Below are positions 1-9,486 of a DNA stretch of 64,000 nucleotides, piece after piece; position 1 is the first letter of the stretch; every line of letters begins with the position of its first letter. The DNA is from Symsagittifera roscoffensis (Eukaryota; Xenacoelomorpha; Acoela; Convolutidae). A model generated the notes under the pieces. That model had not been told where the DNA came from, searched no databases, and was given only the letters and a program-made list of their open reading frames with translations. The stretch lies in assembly GCF_963678635.1 (NCBI RefSeq), contig NC_087066.1, forward strand, positions 9,824,723 to 9,888,722, in the 5' to 3' direction. A program made the translations under genes and the position numbers.

Positions 1-1631
1 TGTTGTATCTCTTCAGATAATTTTGCCCCTTTTCCGTCCCAAGAGTTTATGTGATTGGTCAAATTTTCTTTCGTTGCGTTTTGATTAGCCTCAAGTTTTG
101 TTTCTATCTTTGTTGTAAAATTGGAGATATTGTAATCAATTTGTTCATTTAATTCATTCGCTTTTTTGTTAATTTCGCTTATTACTTCAAAGTATGGATT
201 TTCGAGTTGATCAGTTAATTGGTTTCTTATCAAAAAATCCACATTGGTATTGGATATTCTTTGAGTATTTCTGCCTTTGTGCAGAATTGACAGCTGGGTT
301 GAATAAACTTTCTGGTAATAATTAATTTCTATAATATCTTTGAAAACTTCAACGGTGTTTTTCAGATTTTCGGTGTCGATTCGGTACAAATCAATTGGCT
401 TCGGTATAATTTTCTGCTGTCTTGATACCGAAATTTGCTTCAATTTTTCGATTAATTCTGTCATCTTTTTGCGATGTTTGCGTGAGAAATCGGTATTAAA
501 TGTTGAATTTATGCCTATTATGTCTTTCATTAGAGTTCCATTAATTGGCATAACCAACAAATACTGTTCCTGAACACCAAATTTCGCCCCTAATCTCTGA
601 ATATCAGAGTAGTCTAACGACGCGAAAGACTTATTCAGTGTAGTTTGCGCGAGTTGCCCAATTTCATTGAGAAGATCTTTCACAGCCAAATCTGGTCGCT
701 CGGAAACTGGGTCCCAGAAAACATGATCCCATTTTGCATCGTTGAATTTTTCTGAGAAGTCCACAGTTTTTGTCAAAACTTTTTGGATTAGTTTATTAAA
801 CCTGGTGATTTCATGAACAGAAACGTAACTTATTGCATCAGTAGTTGCCTCATTAACTATATTTCTAACAGTTTCAGATGAAATTTTTTTGACAACATCC
901 CAGTTTACAATTTTCATACCCATGTTTTGCCAATTTGCGACGCGCGTGAACATTTTTCCATTGTCAAAATGACTTCCATGAACTGAAATTTCTCGTGCTG
1001 ATGTTTTTCGACCCCCAACTGTGTATTCAATTTCAAACATCTCCAGAAGCTCCGCCTCTTTTCTGAGCTCCTCGAGCAAAATTGAACAAAACTTTCGGGT
1101 TTTGCAAACTATTTTGAACTTAATCTCGTTGGGTAGATTAGCCACACTCTTCCACTTATCCCCTAGTTCATAATTTGGGTTCCTGTTTAGCTGTGGGTTG
1201 GACCACGTGATTCTGATTTTTTCTATGGGCATTGGTTCGACATCGGCGACACCTGTGATCATGTGACCTCTGTTTAACAAGTAGTGGTACACGCATTCTT
1301 GTGCTTCTCTAGACCACAAAAGAACATTGAAGTTCAACTCGTAGCTTCGACTCAACTTGTTCAACTGAATTTTAGTCGAATCACCTAGAATAACCGCAAG
1401 AGGGCGCACAAAGTATCTGGAGTCGGTGACATGCTTCCAAACGGATAAACTCGAATAACCAAAAGGTACATTTTCAAATTTTTGGGGTGACAAGTTTAAG
1501 CTGAAAAATCCCCCGTTTTCTATGGGGTTATCGGTCACATCCGCCTCAGAGGAAAAGGAATTTGAAATTAATAAAGCAAAAAGAATGAGCATTTGGTCGA
1601 GTGGTAATTTCACAAAAACGAACGGAAACAT
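1..1631 (-). CDS. Large secreted protein, N-terminal part (3' end beyond window)
   Basis: A single reading frame stays open from 1631 to the left edge, at least 543 codons without a stop. An in-frame TGA at 1698-1700 lies upstream. Two starts are possible: Met1 at 1631, or Met14 at 1592. Met14 gives a textbook signal peptide (MLILFALLISNSFSSEA), so I favour it, or a long N-region if Met1 is used. The mature part has few cysteines and is rich in charged residues. It carries N-glycosylation sequons at about residues 364, 375, 501, 504, 518 and 523, consistent with passage through the secretory pathway. The last ~100 visible residues (Lys/Glu/Asn/Leu-rich) look helical and may form a coiled coil. 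No catalytic motif or named domain is recognisable. No intron is evident in the 1.6 kb seen. The long open frame and orderly composition make a real gene likely; function is unknown. Confidence 0.8.
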   Translation of the reverse strand, partial: MFPFVFVKLPLDQMLILFALLISNSFSSEADVTDNPIENGGFFSLNLSPQKFENVPFGYSSLSVWKHVTDSRYFVRPLAVILGDSTKIQLNKLSRSYELNFNVLLWSREAQECVYHYLLNRGHMITGVADVEPMPIEKIRITWSNPQLNRNPNYELGDKWKSVANLPNEIKFKIVCKTRKFCSILLEELRKEAELLEMFEIEYTVGGRKTSAREISVHGSHFDNGKMFTRVANWQNMGMKIVNWDVVKKISSETVRNIVNEATTDAISYVSVHEITRFNKLIQKVLTKTVDFSEKFNDAKWDHVFWDPVSERPDLAVKDLLNEIGQLAQTTLNKSFASLDYSDIQRLGAKFGVQEQYLLVMPINGTLMKDIIGINSTFNTDFSRKHRKKMTELIEKLKQISVSRQQKIIPKPIDLYRIDTENLKNTVEVFKDIIEINYYQKVYSTQLSILHKGRNTQRISNTNVDFLIRNQLTDQLENPYFEVISEINKKANELNEQIDYNISNFTTKIETKLEANQNATKENLTNHINSWDGKGAKLSEEIQ

Positions 1632-1861
1632 TTCTGCAAACAAATTTTTTTTTGCGATTGGTTTTGAAATGCGAGAGATAAACTCGAAAAATAGATTTCA
1701 GTTGAACTGAAACTGATTTCTAAGCTTCATCCACATTTGGAAATATTGAGTCAATGGCTTTTTCTTTTGACTTCTGGCTAAGCGGATCATCACTTCAACA
1801 TTACCCAAAGTTTTTATTTGCACAAACCCTTTAGAGTTTTAAAATGATGCATAAATTTGGG

Positions 1862-2171
1862 CAGGGGCAGATTTAAAGAGTGCAAACTTTTACTCAGGCG
1901 CCAGTATATCAAAACTTTGAAGGGGAGCGCGCGCCGAAAAAAAAATTGGTCAAAAAGTTTCCAGAAAGTGCCCAAAAACGGCGATTTTGACCTGTTTTTT
2001 CATGTATTTGCATGAAGCGCAATTTTTTTTTGTCGAAATAGGGTTTTTATAGGGTTTTTATAGGAGCTCTAGGAAAATCAATTTGGTCAACTTAAACAAA
2101 AGGTCGACAACATTCCAAATTTTTCGAAAAACCGCTTCGCCAACCTCAAAAAAATCTTAGATCGGCCCCTG
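1862..2171. mobile_element. hAT-like MITE, copy 1
   Basis: A 310-bp noncoding element with terminal inverted repeats: the left end starts CAGGGGCAGATTTAAAGAG and the right end, reverse-complemented, starts CAGGGGCCGATCTAAG. The flanking octamers aatttggg and aaattgcg agree at 6 of 8 positions, as expected for an old 8-bp target duplication. Ends starting CAG-G-GGC with 8-bp duplications suit hAT-type cut-and-paste elements; superfamily assignment is inferred from that alone. The interior (GC-rich core near 1925-1940, then T-rich) is shared with copies at 8784 and 11155. Confidence 0.72.
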
Positions 2172-2984
2172 AAATTGCGAATTTGGTTTTTATGCCTAAC
2201 TGGATAGTTATATGACTTTTGAATTAAAATCACGTGGGCGGTGCGGTTCACAATAAGTGAGGAAAAGGTATGGTTCTATTTTATGGCGTCTATGTTTTGG
2301 CAAACGGCATATGTTTTTCGTTAATCCCTTAATACTAAGCATGGCAAAAATTTCTAGCAAATTAGATTAGATTGAATGAGAAACAATAAACAATTTGAAA
2401 CACGGTTGCTTGCCATTTCGGTTCCTTCCTTGTTCCAGGCAGGGTTCCAGAGGAATAGCCTTCTGTACATGACTATACATTTCGAACTTGAGCTTGTCGG
2501 AGGGCCAAAGCCCACCTTTGAAAGAAACCACATTGTATGAAGTCACACTCTTACCTTAAGAATGAGCTTTTATGATATGAGCATTAAGAAAAACTAATTG
2601 AGTGAGAAAGAAAAAATGAAGATTCGCTGATGATTTCTTAGAATTTTCCGATAAAGTGTAGGCTGATAGATGAACTTGAACTTGAACTTGATCTGTCAAT
2701 ATAAACTGAGAGTAATCTCATTTTGAATTGAGATCTTCAAACGGAAAATAACGTGAGATGATACTTATTAGCTCGTTTTCCATTATTATTAGTTTTGTGA
2801 TCAGTTGGGATCTTATTATGGTAGCAGTTGGTATTCCCCTGAACCAATTTTTTCATACAGTTACTCTTTTGTTTTAATTAGGTTTATTATACAAAAAACA
2901 ATAACGAATAGAAAGAGAAAATCAAAAATCGGCAAGCAAAATCTCAGGTTATGTCTGAACTAAATTTGTGATCAAAATTTGTCT
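2172..2984. other. Noncoding stretch, no gene seen
   Basis: A-rich and T-rich intergenic DNA with stops in all frames. A short GAACTT hexamer run occurs near 2670-2690. I see no exon, RNA gene or recognisable repeat here. Confidence 0.5.
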
Positions 2985-4080
2985 AAATGATCAAGATAGA
3001 AGCTCGACTAACGGAACCTTTTTGGTTCTCCTATGGCACGAAGAGACAATAGCCTAGCTATTTTTGCGAAACGTTCCTAACTATCGCCGTCAAATGCAGG
3101 AGGAAAAGGGCAATATCAGGGCTGCTGGAAATGGTTTATATACAGTGAGCCTAATATCTTGTGAACAAGATATAAGCTCGACTAACGGCACCTTTTTGGT
3201 TCTCCTCTTGTAGGGAGAGCCAATAGCCTAACTTTTTTTTCAGTTGTTGCGTAGTATGAGACAAAAAAATTTTGTAAGAATGCCATGTCAAAAATTGAAA
3301 AGAGTAAAAGTATATTAGATTTTTAACATTTTCATATTTTTCTGAAAGTAAGATTTTGACTAACTCGAGGCTCCAAACCCGATAACTTTTAATGTGATTA
3401 AGATACACAATTGTTTAAGCGGGCCTTTTCTGTTCTCCTATGCTAGGGCAAGCCAGTAGCCTAACCAATGTTTTATTTCGTTCGTAAGCTGAGATGTAAA
3501 AATTTTTTAAAAAAATTTATGTGAAAATTTGAAAAAATCAAAAAGGTGAAAACAAATTAAAAAATTAGAAAAAAAAACTCCGATTTTTTGTCTCAAACTG
3601 TCCAATAAAGCTTCCATTCAGTTAGACAAGAGTTAAAACACATTGAAATACTTTTGAGAAGCTCTAGAGATGTTTTTTGGAAAGTGAGTGATTTTTTCCT
3701 TGGGTGTTTAAATCGTGAACCGAGATGAAAATTGAAATTTTTTAATTTCCGTTGGCCTCCCGGAAAAATGGTAAATTTTCATTTTTCGGTTTTGCTTTTT
3801 TGAACAAGATAAATAAAAAAATTTTTATAAGCTAACAGAAGCGAACCGGTTGATTTGCGTAAAACCATAATTTCAGAGCGTCAAAATTTTCAAATTGGAA
3901 TGAAAGATTTTGCTGATTTTTTTGAAAAAAAAATATTTTTGAAGTTTTCTTGTTTTTCTAAAAGTAAGGTTTTGACTAATCCAAGATTCTGAAACCGATA
4001 ATTTTTTATCTGATAAAGATAGACGCTTGGTAAGGAAGACAATTTCTGTTTTCCTATGTTAGGGCAAGCCATTGGAGAGA
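2985..4080. repeat. Four diverged copies of a ~70-bp repeat
   Basis: A motif built around AAGATA..AGCTCGACTAACGG..CCTTTTTGGTTCTCCTAT and ending GCCAATAGCCTAAC recurs at about 2992-3062, 3167-3240, 3400-3465 and 4015-4076. The last two copies are more diverged and share the block TTAGGGCAAGCCA. The ~80 bp preceding copies 3 and 4 (from a TTTTTCTGAAAGTAAGATTT-like block) are also alike, so the true unit is longer than 70 bp. It has no coding potential; the family is unidentified. Confidence 0.6.
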
Positions 4081-4599
4081 GAGAAAATGTCTCGTGAATT
4101 GACTTGTGTGAGAAATGACTTGTGAATTTTTTTTGGGACGAAAAAGAAAAATCGAAAAACTTCAAACGTTAAAATTAACCTTAAATTTTGTTTCCAATGA
4201 TTCCAAGAAACTATTTGTCGTACTAGGAAACGAAGGGGGTCCTGTAACTAGTCAAGTGCAACAAAAACTTGTCGATTTCAAAAATAAAAGATTTTAATGG
4301 ACATTCTACCTGATACGCTATCTATCTCTTTCTAGATTTTCTAAATTTCTTTCAAAATTGGAATAAAAACAACTCACTAAAAGTCAATTGACACAATTGA
4401 TAACAAAACAATCAAAGAAGATCAAGCTAAAATTGATTTATGAGCAGTTCTCTGGTATTATAGATTTAATAAAATTGTTTTGATTTTCCATACTTTGTGG
4501 AATTTCCTGAACCAAACATGGGGATTTGGCTAAATCTATTTTCATTAAGTTTTAAAAAAACGAAGGATTTGAAAAAGCTGGAAAAAAATTCATGTTATT
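4081..4599. other. Noncoding AT-rich stretch
   Basis: Short open frames only (at most ~60 codons) with homopolymer-driven composition. No family is recognised. Confidence 0.45.
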
Positions 4600-5345
4600 T
4601 TATATGTAGTTTGCTCGACGAGACTAGCAGTATAAATTCAGTTACTTTGGGAGTATTATACAGCTTAATAGCTCTTGAACGGACAGTTTTTTTTTGCCGT
4701 TTGTCTTTAAAGGAGGTATTAAAAGTAGCTCTTTAATTTATCTTAGAGTCTGTCCAGAGTGGCTAACTTTCCGAAGGAATTTTTTTTATTCGTGTTCAGC
4801 ACAGATTTGGTATTTTGTAAAAACGAGAAAACAGACTGACAAAACTTGCTATTTTGCGAAAATATCTCGTGGGTCAGAGTAAACACAAGAACCATTTACA
4901 CAACACCGTAATGCAACATTGTTTTAGCTTAGGATTTTTAAGAGATGAGTTGATCTTTGCAAAAAATTTGTAATTTACAAACAATTCAATTTTATATTGC
5001 TAGTTTTTTTTCGAAGGAAAGCTGATTTTGTAAAAGATAATTTGGTGTCTAGTATAAATCCTATATATTTGCACAATATTCAGTTTAAACGTCTTCATGA
5101 TTGATAGAAAAGGATTGTAACACACAGAAAGCAATTAATCTTAATTTAAACTGCATTAATTTGTCTATTTTTATGCCAAGTTTGTTAGCATTTATCCAAT
5201 CACCTATTTCACTTAAGTCATTTGAACTTCTGAAGCTGTGCATCCCAGCTTTATCCTCTGCAAAGGAAAACCCTCAGTGTTTTCACACCCGCTAGGAAGA
5301 TCATTAATATAAATAAGGAACAATAGAAGACCTGAAATCTAGCCC
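4600..5345 (-). mobile_element. Dead LINE fragment (reverse transcriptase palm to C-terminus)
   Basis: Read on the minus strand with frameshifts and stops, the segment gives a string of classic non-LTR reverse transcriptase blocks in the correct order. These are LLLFLIYINDLPSG (5288-5333; the PQGS-x-x-GPLLFLIYINDLP block), FAEDKAGMHS (about 5235-5265; equivalent of the catalytic F/Y-ADD), SSNDLSEIGDWINANKLG (about 5176-5236), and KYIGFILDTKLSFTKSA (about 5025-5075; the YLGF-x-LD-x-KLSF block). A weaker C-terminal block, SVRSRAIKLYNTPKV, lies near 4640-4688. The second catalytic Asp is shifted (AED instead of ADD) and TAG and TAA stops interrupt the frame. This is a relic of a CR1/jockey-type element, truncated on both sides. 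Confidence 0.82.
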
Positions 5346-6188
5346 TGCGAGCGTTGTGTTTCCGGGAAGACAAAAAAGGATGACAAACAAATATTTATAG
5401 ATCTGGAAACTTACTAAATTAGGAGGAGAACCCGTAATTAAGAGAGTTGTAAGATATCAGCAATTATGAGGGGTTGCTTAGGTTGTAAATCAACCTATGA
5501 GTTCCGAAATATTCTCAGGTATTTAAAAATGCAAAAAAAAAAGAAACACGCTTTTTTTTTTCCTGCAACACAACCTTCTGGTCTGCAGAACTACACCAAA
5601 CTAAACACGAAGCATATACTGGCATTCAACGGCAACTCCGGGAAAAAGTTACCACCATTGTAACTCGAAATAAGTTCGAAACCATTTAGGACACTTTCTC
5701 AACCTGCAAAAAGATCATAAAGTATACAAATATCAAAAATACCAAAAAGCACCTTGATCGTTGGCAAAACAGTAAGTGACTGGATCAGCTAATGATAGAA
5801 GTAGTCTGGCCTTCATCTACATTTTGTTTATTACTTTTTTAAATTTTAGTGTGTTAAGTATACCAATAAATTTCCTATTATCTCAAAAAGACTAGGACAC
5901 AGCTTTCTCCTGAGTTGTGAAAAATTTCCTGCAGAAAACACAAATCTCTCAAGTTTTCTCAAGTTTTTCCTTTCAGTTTGGAGATTGCATGATTACTGGT
6001 GTGTACATTTTTTTAAGGATTTGAAAAACGCATGTTTCCATTTCGCAAAAAATGCTAGCGATACAAATCCAAGTTGTGGCCATAGTTTAATTATGGTAAA
6101 ATGCTAGTCATACGGGTCCATAGTATGGAAAAAAATCCTAGCTCTAGAGTTTTTAAACACATTTTCAAACGTATGAGTTGTCTGCCCG
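5346..6188. other. Noncoding stretch
   Basis: Stops in all frames. It could hold more of the LINE at 4600-5345 on the minus strand, but I could not recognise any upstream RT or endonuclease block. No other feature seen. Confidence 0.4.
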
Positions 6189-7063
6189 GGTCGAGGCCCC
6201 AGACTCATGTCCAGACTTTCGCGGCAAAATTTTGTTATGTCCAGACTTTCCAGACCAAAATTAGGCATGTCCAGAGTTTGGCGACCAAAACCTGGCATTT
6301 CCGGACTTTTGCGACCAAGATAATCCGTCGCGTCTATTGCGACCGAAGCGGAGGTGGCGCGACCAAAACATAGCGACTCATATTTGGTCCAAAAGTTGCC
6401 ATTTCCAGACTTTCGCGACCGAAAAACTAAGGCGCGACTTTCGCGACCGAGGCGGATACGGCGCGACCCTGTGGCTCAGGAAACGACGTGACCGGCGCGA
6501 CCAAACTTAGCCATTTCCAGATTTTTCAGACCTAGATGGAGACAACTCGACTTTCCAGACCAACATGAAGATGGCGCGACTTTAAAAAAAAATTTTCAAA
6601 GCTTTCTCGACTGAGTTGGAGACGGTGCGACTTTCGCGACCCTGGTGGATACGGCGTGACTCAGGAAACGGCGCGACTCAAAACACAACGGCTGGACATG
6701 GGTCGCAAAAGTCTGGACATACTAAAACTTGGTCGCGAAAGTCTAGACATGGGTCGCAAAAGTCTGGACACAGACTTTCGCGAACCATTCCCAGACTTTC
6801 GCGACATGTCCAGACTTTTGCGATAACACTCAATTTTCCCGTTCACAGCAAGTCACAAAAAATCTAAATAACTCTTTCATTCAAGTTTTTTTTCGAAGTT
6901 CATTCGAAGTTCTAAACTTGGTATGTCCAGATTTTCGCGGCCCACGGCGCGACTCATCTCCAGACTTTCCAGACTCAAACTCTCGGCGCGACTATGCAAT
7001 TCAGGTCTAAATCCGGATATGGCGCGACCCTTAAAGTCTGGACATGAGTCTGGGACCTCGACT
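6189..7063. mobile_element. Foldback-type element with internal subrepeats
   Basis: The left end (6189-6219, GGTCGAGGCCCCAGACTCAT then GTCCAGACTTT) matches the reverse complement of the right end (about 7033-7063) at all but one or two of ~31 positions, forming terminal inverted repeats. The interior is built from ~30-bp subrepeats around ATGTCCAGACTTTCGCGACC, in plus orientation at 6205-6480, inverted at about 6700-6775 (GGTCGCAAAAGTCTGGACAT), plus again at 6775-6830 and 6930-6990, and inverted at the right end. GGCGCGACT blocks alternate with them. No protein is encoded. No clear target-site duplication is seen. Structurally it resembles a foldback element or MITE with subterminal repeats; the family is unknown. 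Confidence 0.65.
6825..6919. repeat. 95-bp segment shared with peptide-gene 3' flank (copy inside foldback element)
   Basis: About 95 bp from AACACTCAATTTT to TTCGAAGTTCTAAACTT, nearly identical to 7523-7618 in the same orientation, with only a handful of substitutions and length changes in T-runs. It interrupts the subrepeat pattern of the 6189-7063 element. Confidence 0.85.
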
Positions 7064-7522
7064 CGGATGGGATATTGCATCGAAATTGTATGACTAACAT
7101 TTTGTGTCATTCCGGGGACTGTGGATAACTGCCAACCAGCAATCTTTGCTTCACCTAGATAGCCAAACTTTCTTCCCTCTGCGACTGGGCCTTACTTTGT
7201 AGCGATGAATTCAAACCATGTCGAAAACTTAAGAGAATATTCAAAATGGAGTATTCAAATGGAAACTTCAGAGTCTGCCATTTTCATCTTTTTTACATGA
7301 AAGCACCGCTAAAAAACTGATACTGGTGCTGGATAATTTTTTTCAAAAAAATTGAACCAAAAAATAGTTCTGGTCGAAAGCGTTTTTTTTATTCACCGGC
7401 CGAAGGACAAGAGCGGTACAAAAAATGCTGATTGGAAAACAAAACTTATCAAATATTTATTTTCCGCAGGTTATTTACTTTTCTTGACGCAGTATTATGT
7501 ATTTTTACATAACGGGACTGAC
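7064..7522. other. Noncoding stretch between foldback element and peptide gene
   Basis: No supported gene. Short open frames only. Confidence 0.4.
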
Positions 7523-7618
7523 AACACTCAATTTTCACGTTCACAGCAAGTCACAAAAACTCTAAATAACTCTTTTTTTCAAGTTTTTTTTTCGAAGTTC
7601 ATTCGAAGTTCTAAACTT
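7523..7618. repeat. 95-bp segment, copy beside the peptide gene
   Basis: It begins 38 bp past the stop codon of the minus-strand peptide gene (stop at 7656-7658), so it probably lies in that gene's 3' untranslated region. It matches 6825-6919 over its whole length. Confidence 0.85.
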
Positions 7619-7655
7619 TTTGTTTAGCTGGAAAGAGCAGACTTCGTGGAACACC

Positions 7656-9486
7656 TTAGCATTCATCTGGCAGTCTCTGGCAGAACTTTGCCCAATCGCA
7701 GTAGCCGCCATAGATGATTGTATTGAGTTCGTCCGTTGCATATTGAGATACTGTAGCCAAGTCGTACTTGGGCGCATCGGTGGCTCCTCGCTTCTCATTC
7801 ATGCCAGCAGGGACATCATTCTCAGTCTTTTTTGTCGAAGAAACACCGTCAAACAGACCTGAAAACGAACGATTTCTTTTAAATGCTATTGCATAATTAA
7901 ACTTCGTATTCAATTACACAATTTATTGAGTTCAAATTTTGACAATGTGAGTCAAAATTCAGATAATTTTTGCTTATTTTTTTGCAAACTTGGACTTTTA
8001 TCGAGGAACTGTCTGTTTGTATCGGAATTAGAATTCATAGAAGTTTTTTTGACGCTTGGCTAAAAAAGTTAAGCTTTGGTTAAAACTACTCTTTTTAAAT
8101 GTTGCACTTTTGTTTGTAACAAAACGCCATTTGAGCAAAACTTTTTAGCCTCATTTTAGCTTGTCTTACCTGGATTGATCGAACAATTTTTTCTTTTTCA
8201 TTTTTAAGTAAGTGACGAAAAAAATAACTGGCAGGTGGGTTTGCTCACCACAAGCCCATCTGACTATATAGAGATCTCCCATTTGGTTGAGGAAAGCGAC
8301 CAACTCAGCAGTTGAGGGGGTTGCGGGGGGTGGATCAGCCGCATCTCCCCTTTTCAAGGACGTCGCTCTGATGTCGGGAGAGAATCGTCGGCCGAGTGGT
8401 TTCACCTGTCGTGTGCTCGGTAGACGCGATCTACCTACATGTCAAATAAACTATCAGTAAACGATGTTCATTAAATAAACAGTAGATATCAATTTACAAC
8501 TGTCAAAATTTCAGCTTTGTAGAACGAAAAGGAGCCTCAATTTTAGAGTTTTTTTCTGTTCGTATTTTTCCAATTCATGTTATACAGAATGACCTGAATT
8601 TTTCCCTTTTTAAAACTGCATTTTTCCCTTTTTAAAGAAAAATGCTGCGGAAAAACAGCTCGCTGTTCCTTGTTTGCCAAAAGAACTTTTATCATAATAT
8701 TTTCCAAGGCTGAAGATCAACAGCAGGCTGCAAATTTTTTAAAATAAAATTGAAAAAAAAATCAACTTTCTTTGACCTTAAATCATGGGCGGATTTAGAA
8801 AGGGGGACGGGGGGATGGACGCCTTCCCCCCCCTCAGGGATTCGACCGCCTGCCGACCCAAAGGGTCCCCCTTTGTACTATTTTGAAATATCCATTTTTG
8901 GTGAGGTAGCGTAAATTTTTTCTAAAGGCGCCTTTGGTGCCAAAATATGATAATTTTGAGTGGCGAGCACGCGCCGAAAAAAAACGCAACTTTTCAGTCA
9001 AAATTTTCCAAAAAGTGCTTTAAAAGCCTTTTTGGTCTGTTTTTTCGAATTTTGCCTGCGGCGTAGAAAACGTGGCCAAACCAGGACTTTGGGAGAGCTG
9101 GAAATATCAGTTTGGTCGACCAAAAAAAAAGGTCGTCAAAATTTTCAAAAAATTTTTGAAAATCCCTCTCCCCCCTCGAGAAAATCCTAGATCCGCCTCT
9201 GCCATAAATGAAACCAAACTCTTTTTTGGACCTTAAGTCTCTCTTTGTATGTCTTTTTAGAACTGTTAAACCTCTTTCTTAGACCCTAAAGGGGGTCGGA
9301 ATATTCGTGGCGTTGCCCTGATACGACCAGTCTAGTTTTGCCAAAAAAAGACAGGGATGATGTTATTCAACTTTGAAGATTTGCAGCAGGCTGCGAATTC
9401 TTTTTTTTAAAAATAAGAACAATCAACTTACATTCGGCAACAGCCAGAATGACGACGAGAATCGAGAAAGTGATCAACAGTCTCAT
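7656..9486 (-). CDS. Secreted peptide precursor, 3 exons, 147 aa
   Basis: Exons: 9486-9432, 8434-8249 and 7858-7656 (444 nt with stop). Introns: donor GTAAGT/acceptor ATGTAG, then donor GTGAGC/acceptor TTTTCAG; both are phase 1, and frame is kept throughout. Residues 1-18 (MRLLITFSILVVILAVAE) form a signal peptide. Dibasic sites follow: RR at 34-35, KR at 46-47, KK at 90-91 and KR at 103-104. They would release two main segments: about 48-89, with the helix-like core TAELVAFLNQMGDLYIV then RWAC (C80), and about 105-147, ending YCDWAKFC then QRLPDEC (C134, C140, C147). A further Cys, C19, falls at the signal junction. The layout (signal, basic cleavage sites, Cys-bounded C-terminal peptide) is that of a neuropeptide, hormone or venom-like precursor. 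NPF-, insulin- and CCAP-like traits are each partial, so no family is assigned. Exon 2 has a second good donor at 8169 that would give another C-terminus. Confidence 0.8.
8784..9201. mobile_element. hAT-like MITE, copy 2 (in intron 1 of the peptide gene)
   Basis: A 418-bp element. The left end reads CATGGGCGGATTTAG; the right end, reverse-complemented, reads CAGAGGCGGATCTAGG. The flanking octamers ccttaaat (8776-8783) and ccataaat (9202-9209) agree at 7 of 8 positions, a convincing 8-bp target duplication. The interior shares a GAGCACGCGCCGAAAAAAAA core and the following T-rich block with copy 1. It also has an extra C-rich block (about 8823-8870) present in the copy at 11155. The insertion lies wholly within intron 1 and leaves both splice sites intact. 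Confidence 0.78.
9280..9345. repeat. ~65-bp repeat, partner at about 10730-10795
   Basis: TAGACCCTAAAGG..GTCGGAATATTCG..GCCCTGATACGACCAGTCTAG resembles TAGACCTTAAAAG..GTCAGAACATTCAGG..CCCCGATACGAGCAATCT at 10730-10795. Diverged dispersed repeat pair, function unknown. Confidence 0.5.

Noticed and set aside
6616-6867. Open frames on both strands at 6.1-7.1 kb
   Set aside because: They are translations of the foldback element's subrepeats.
7656-9486. Naming the peptide gene as neuropeptide F, insulin-like or CCAP-like
   Set aside because: No RPRF-type C-terminus follows the NPF-like core, the insulin Cys pattern (CC-x3-C-x8-C) is missing, and the C-x5-C loop lacks the CCAP sequence; only the secreted precursor layout is supported.
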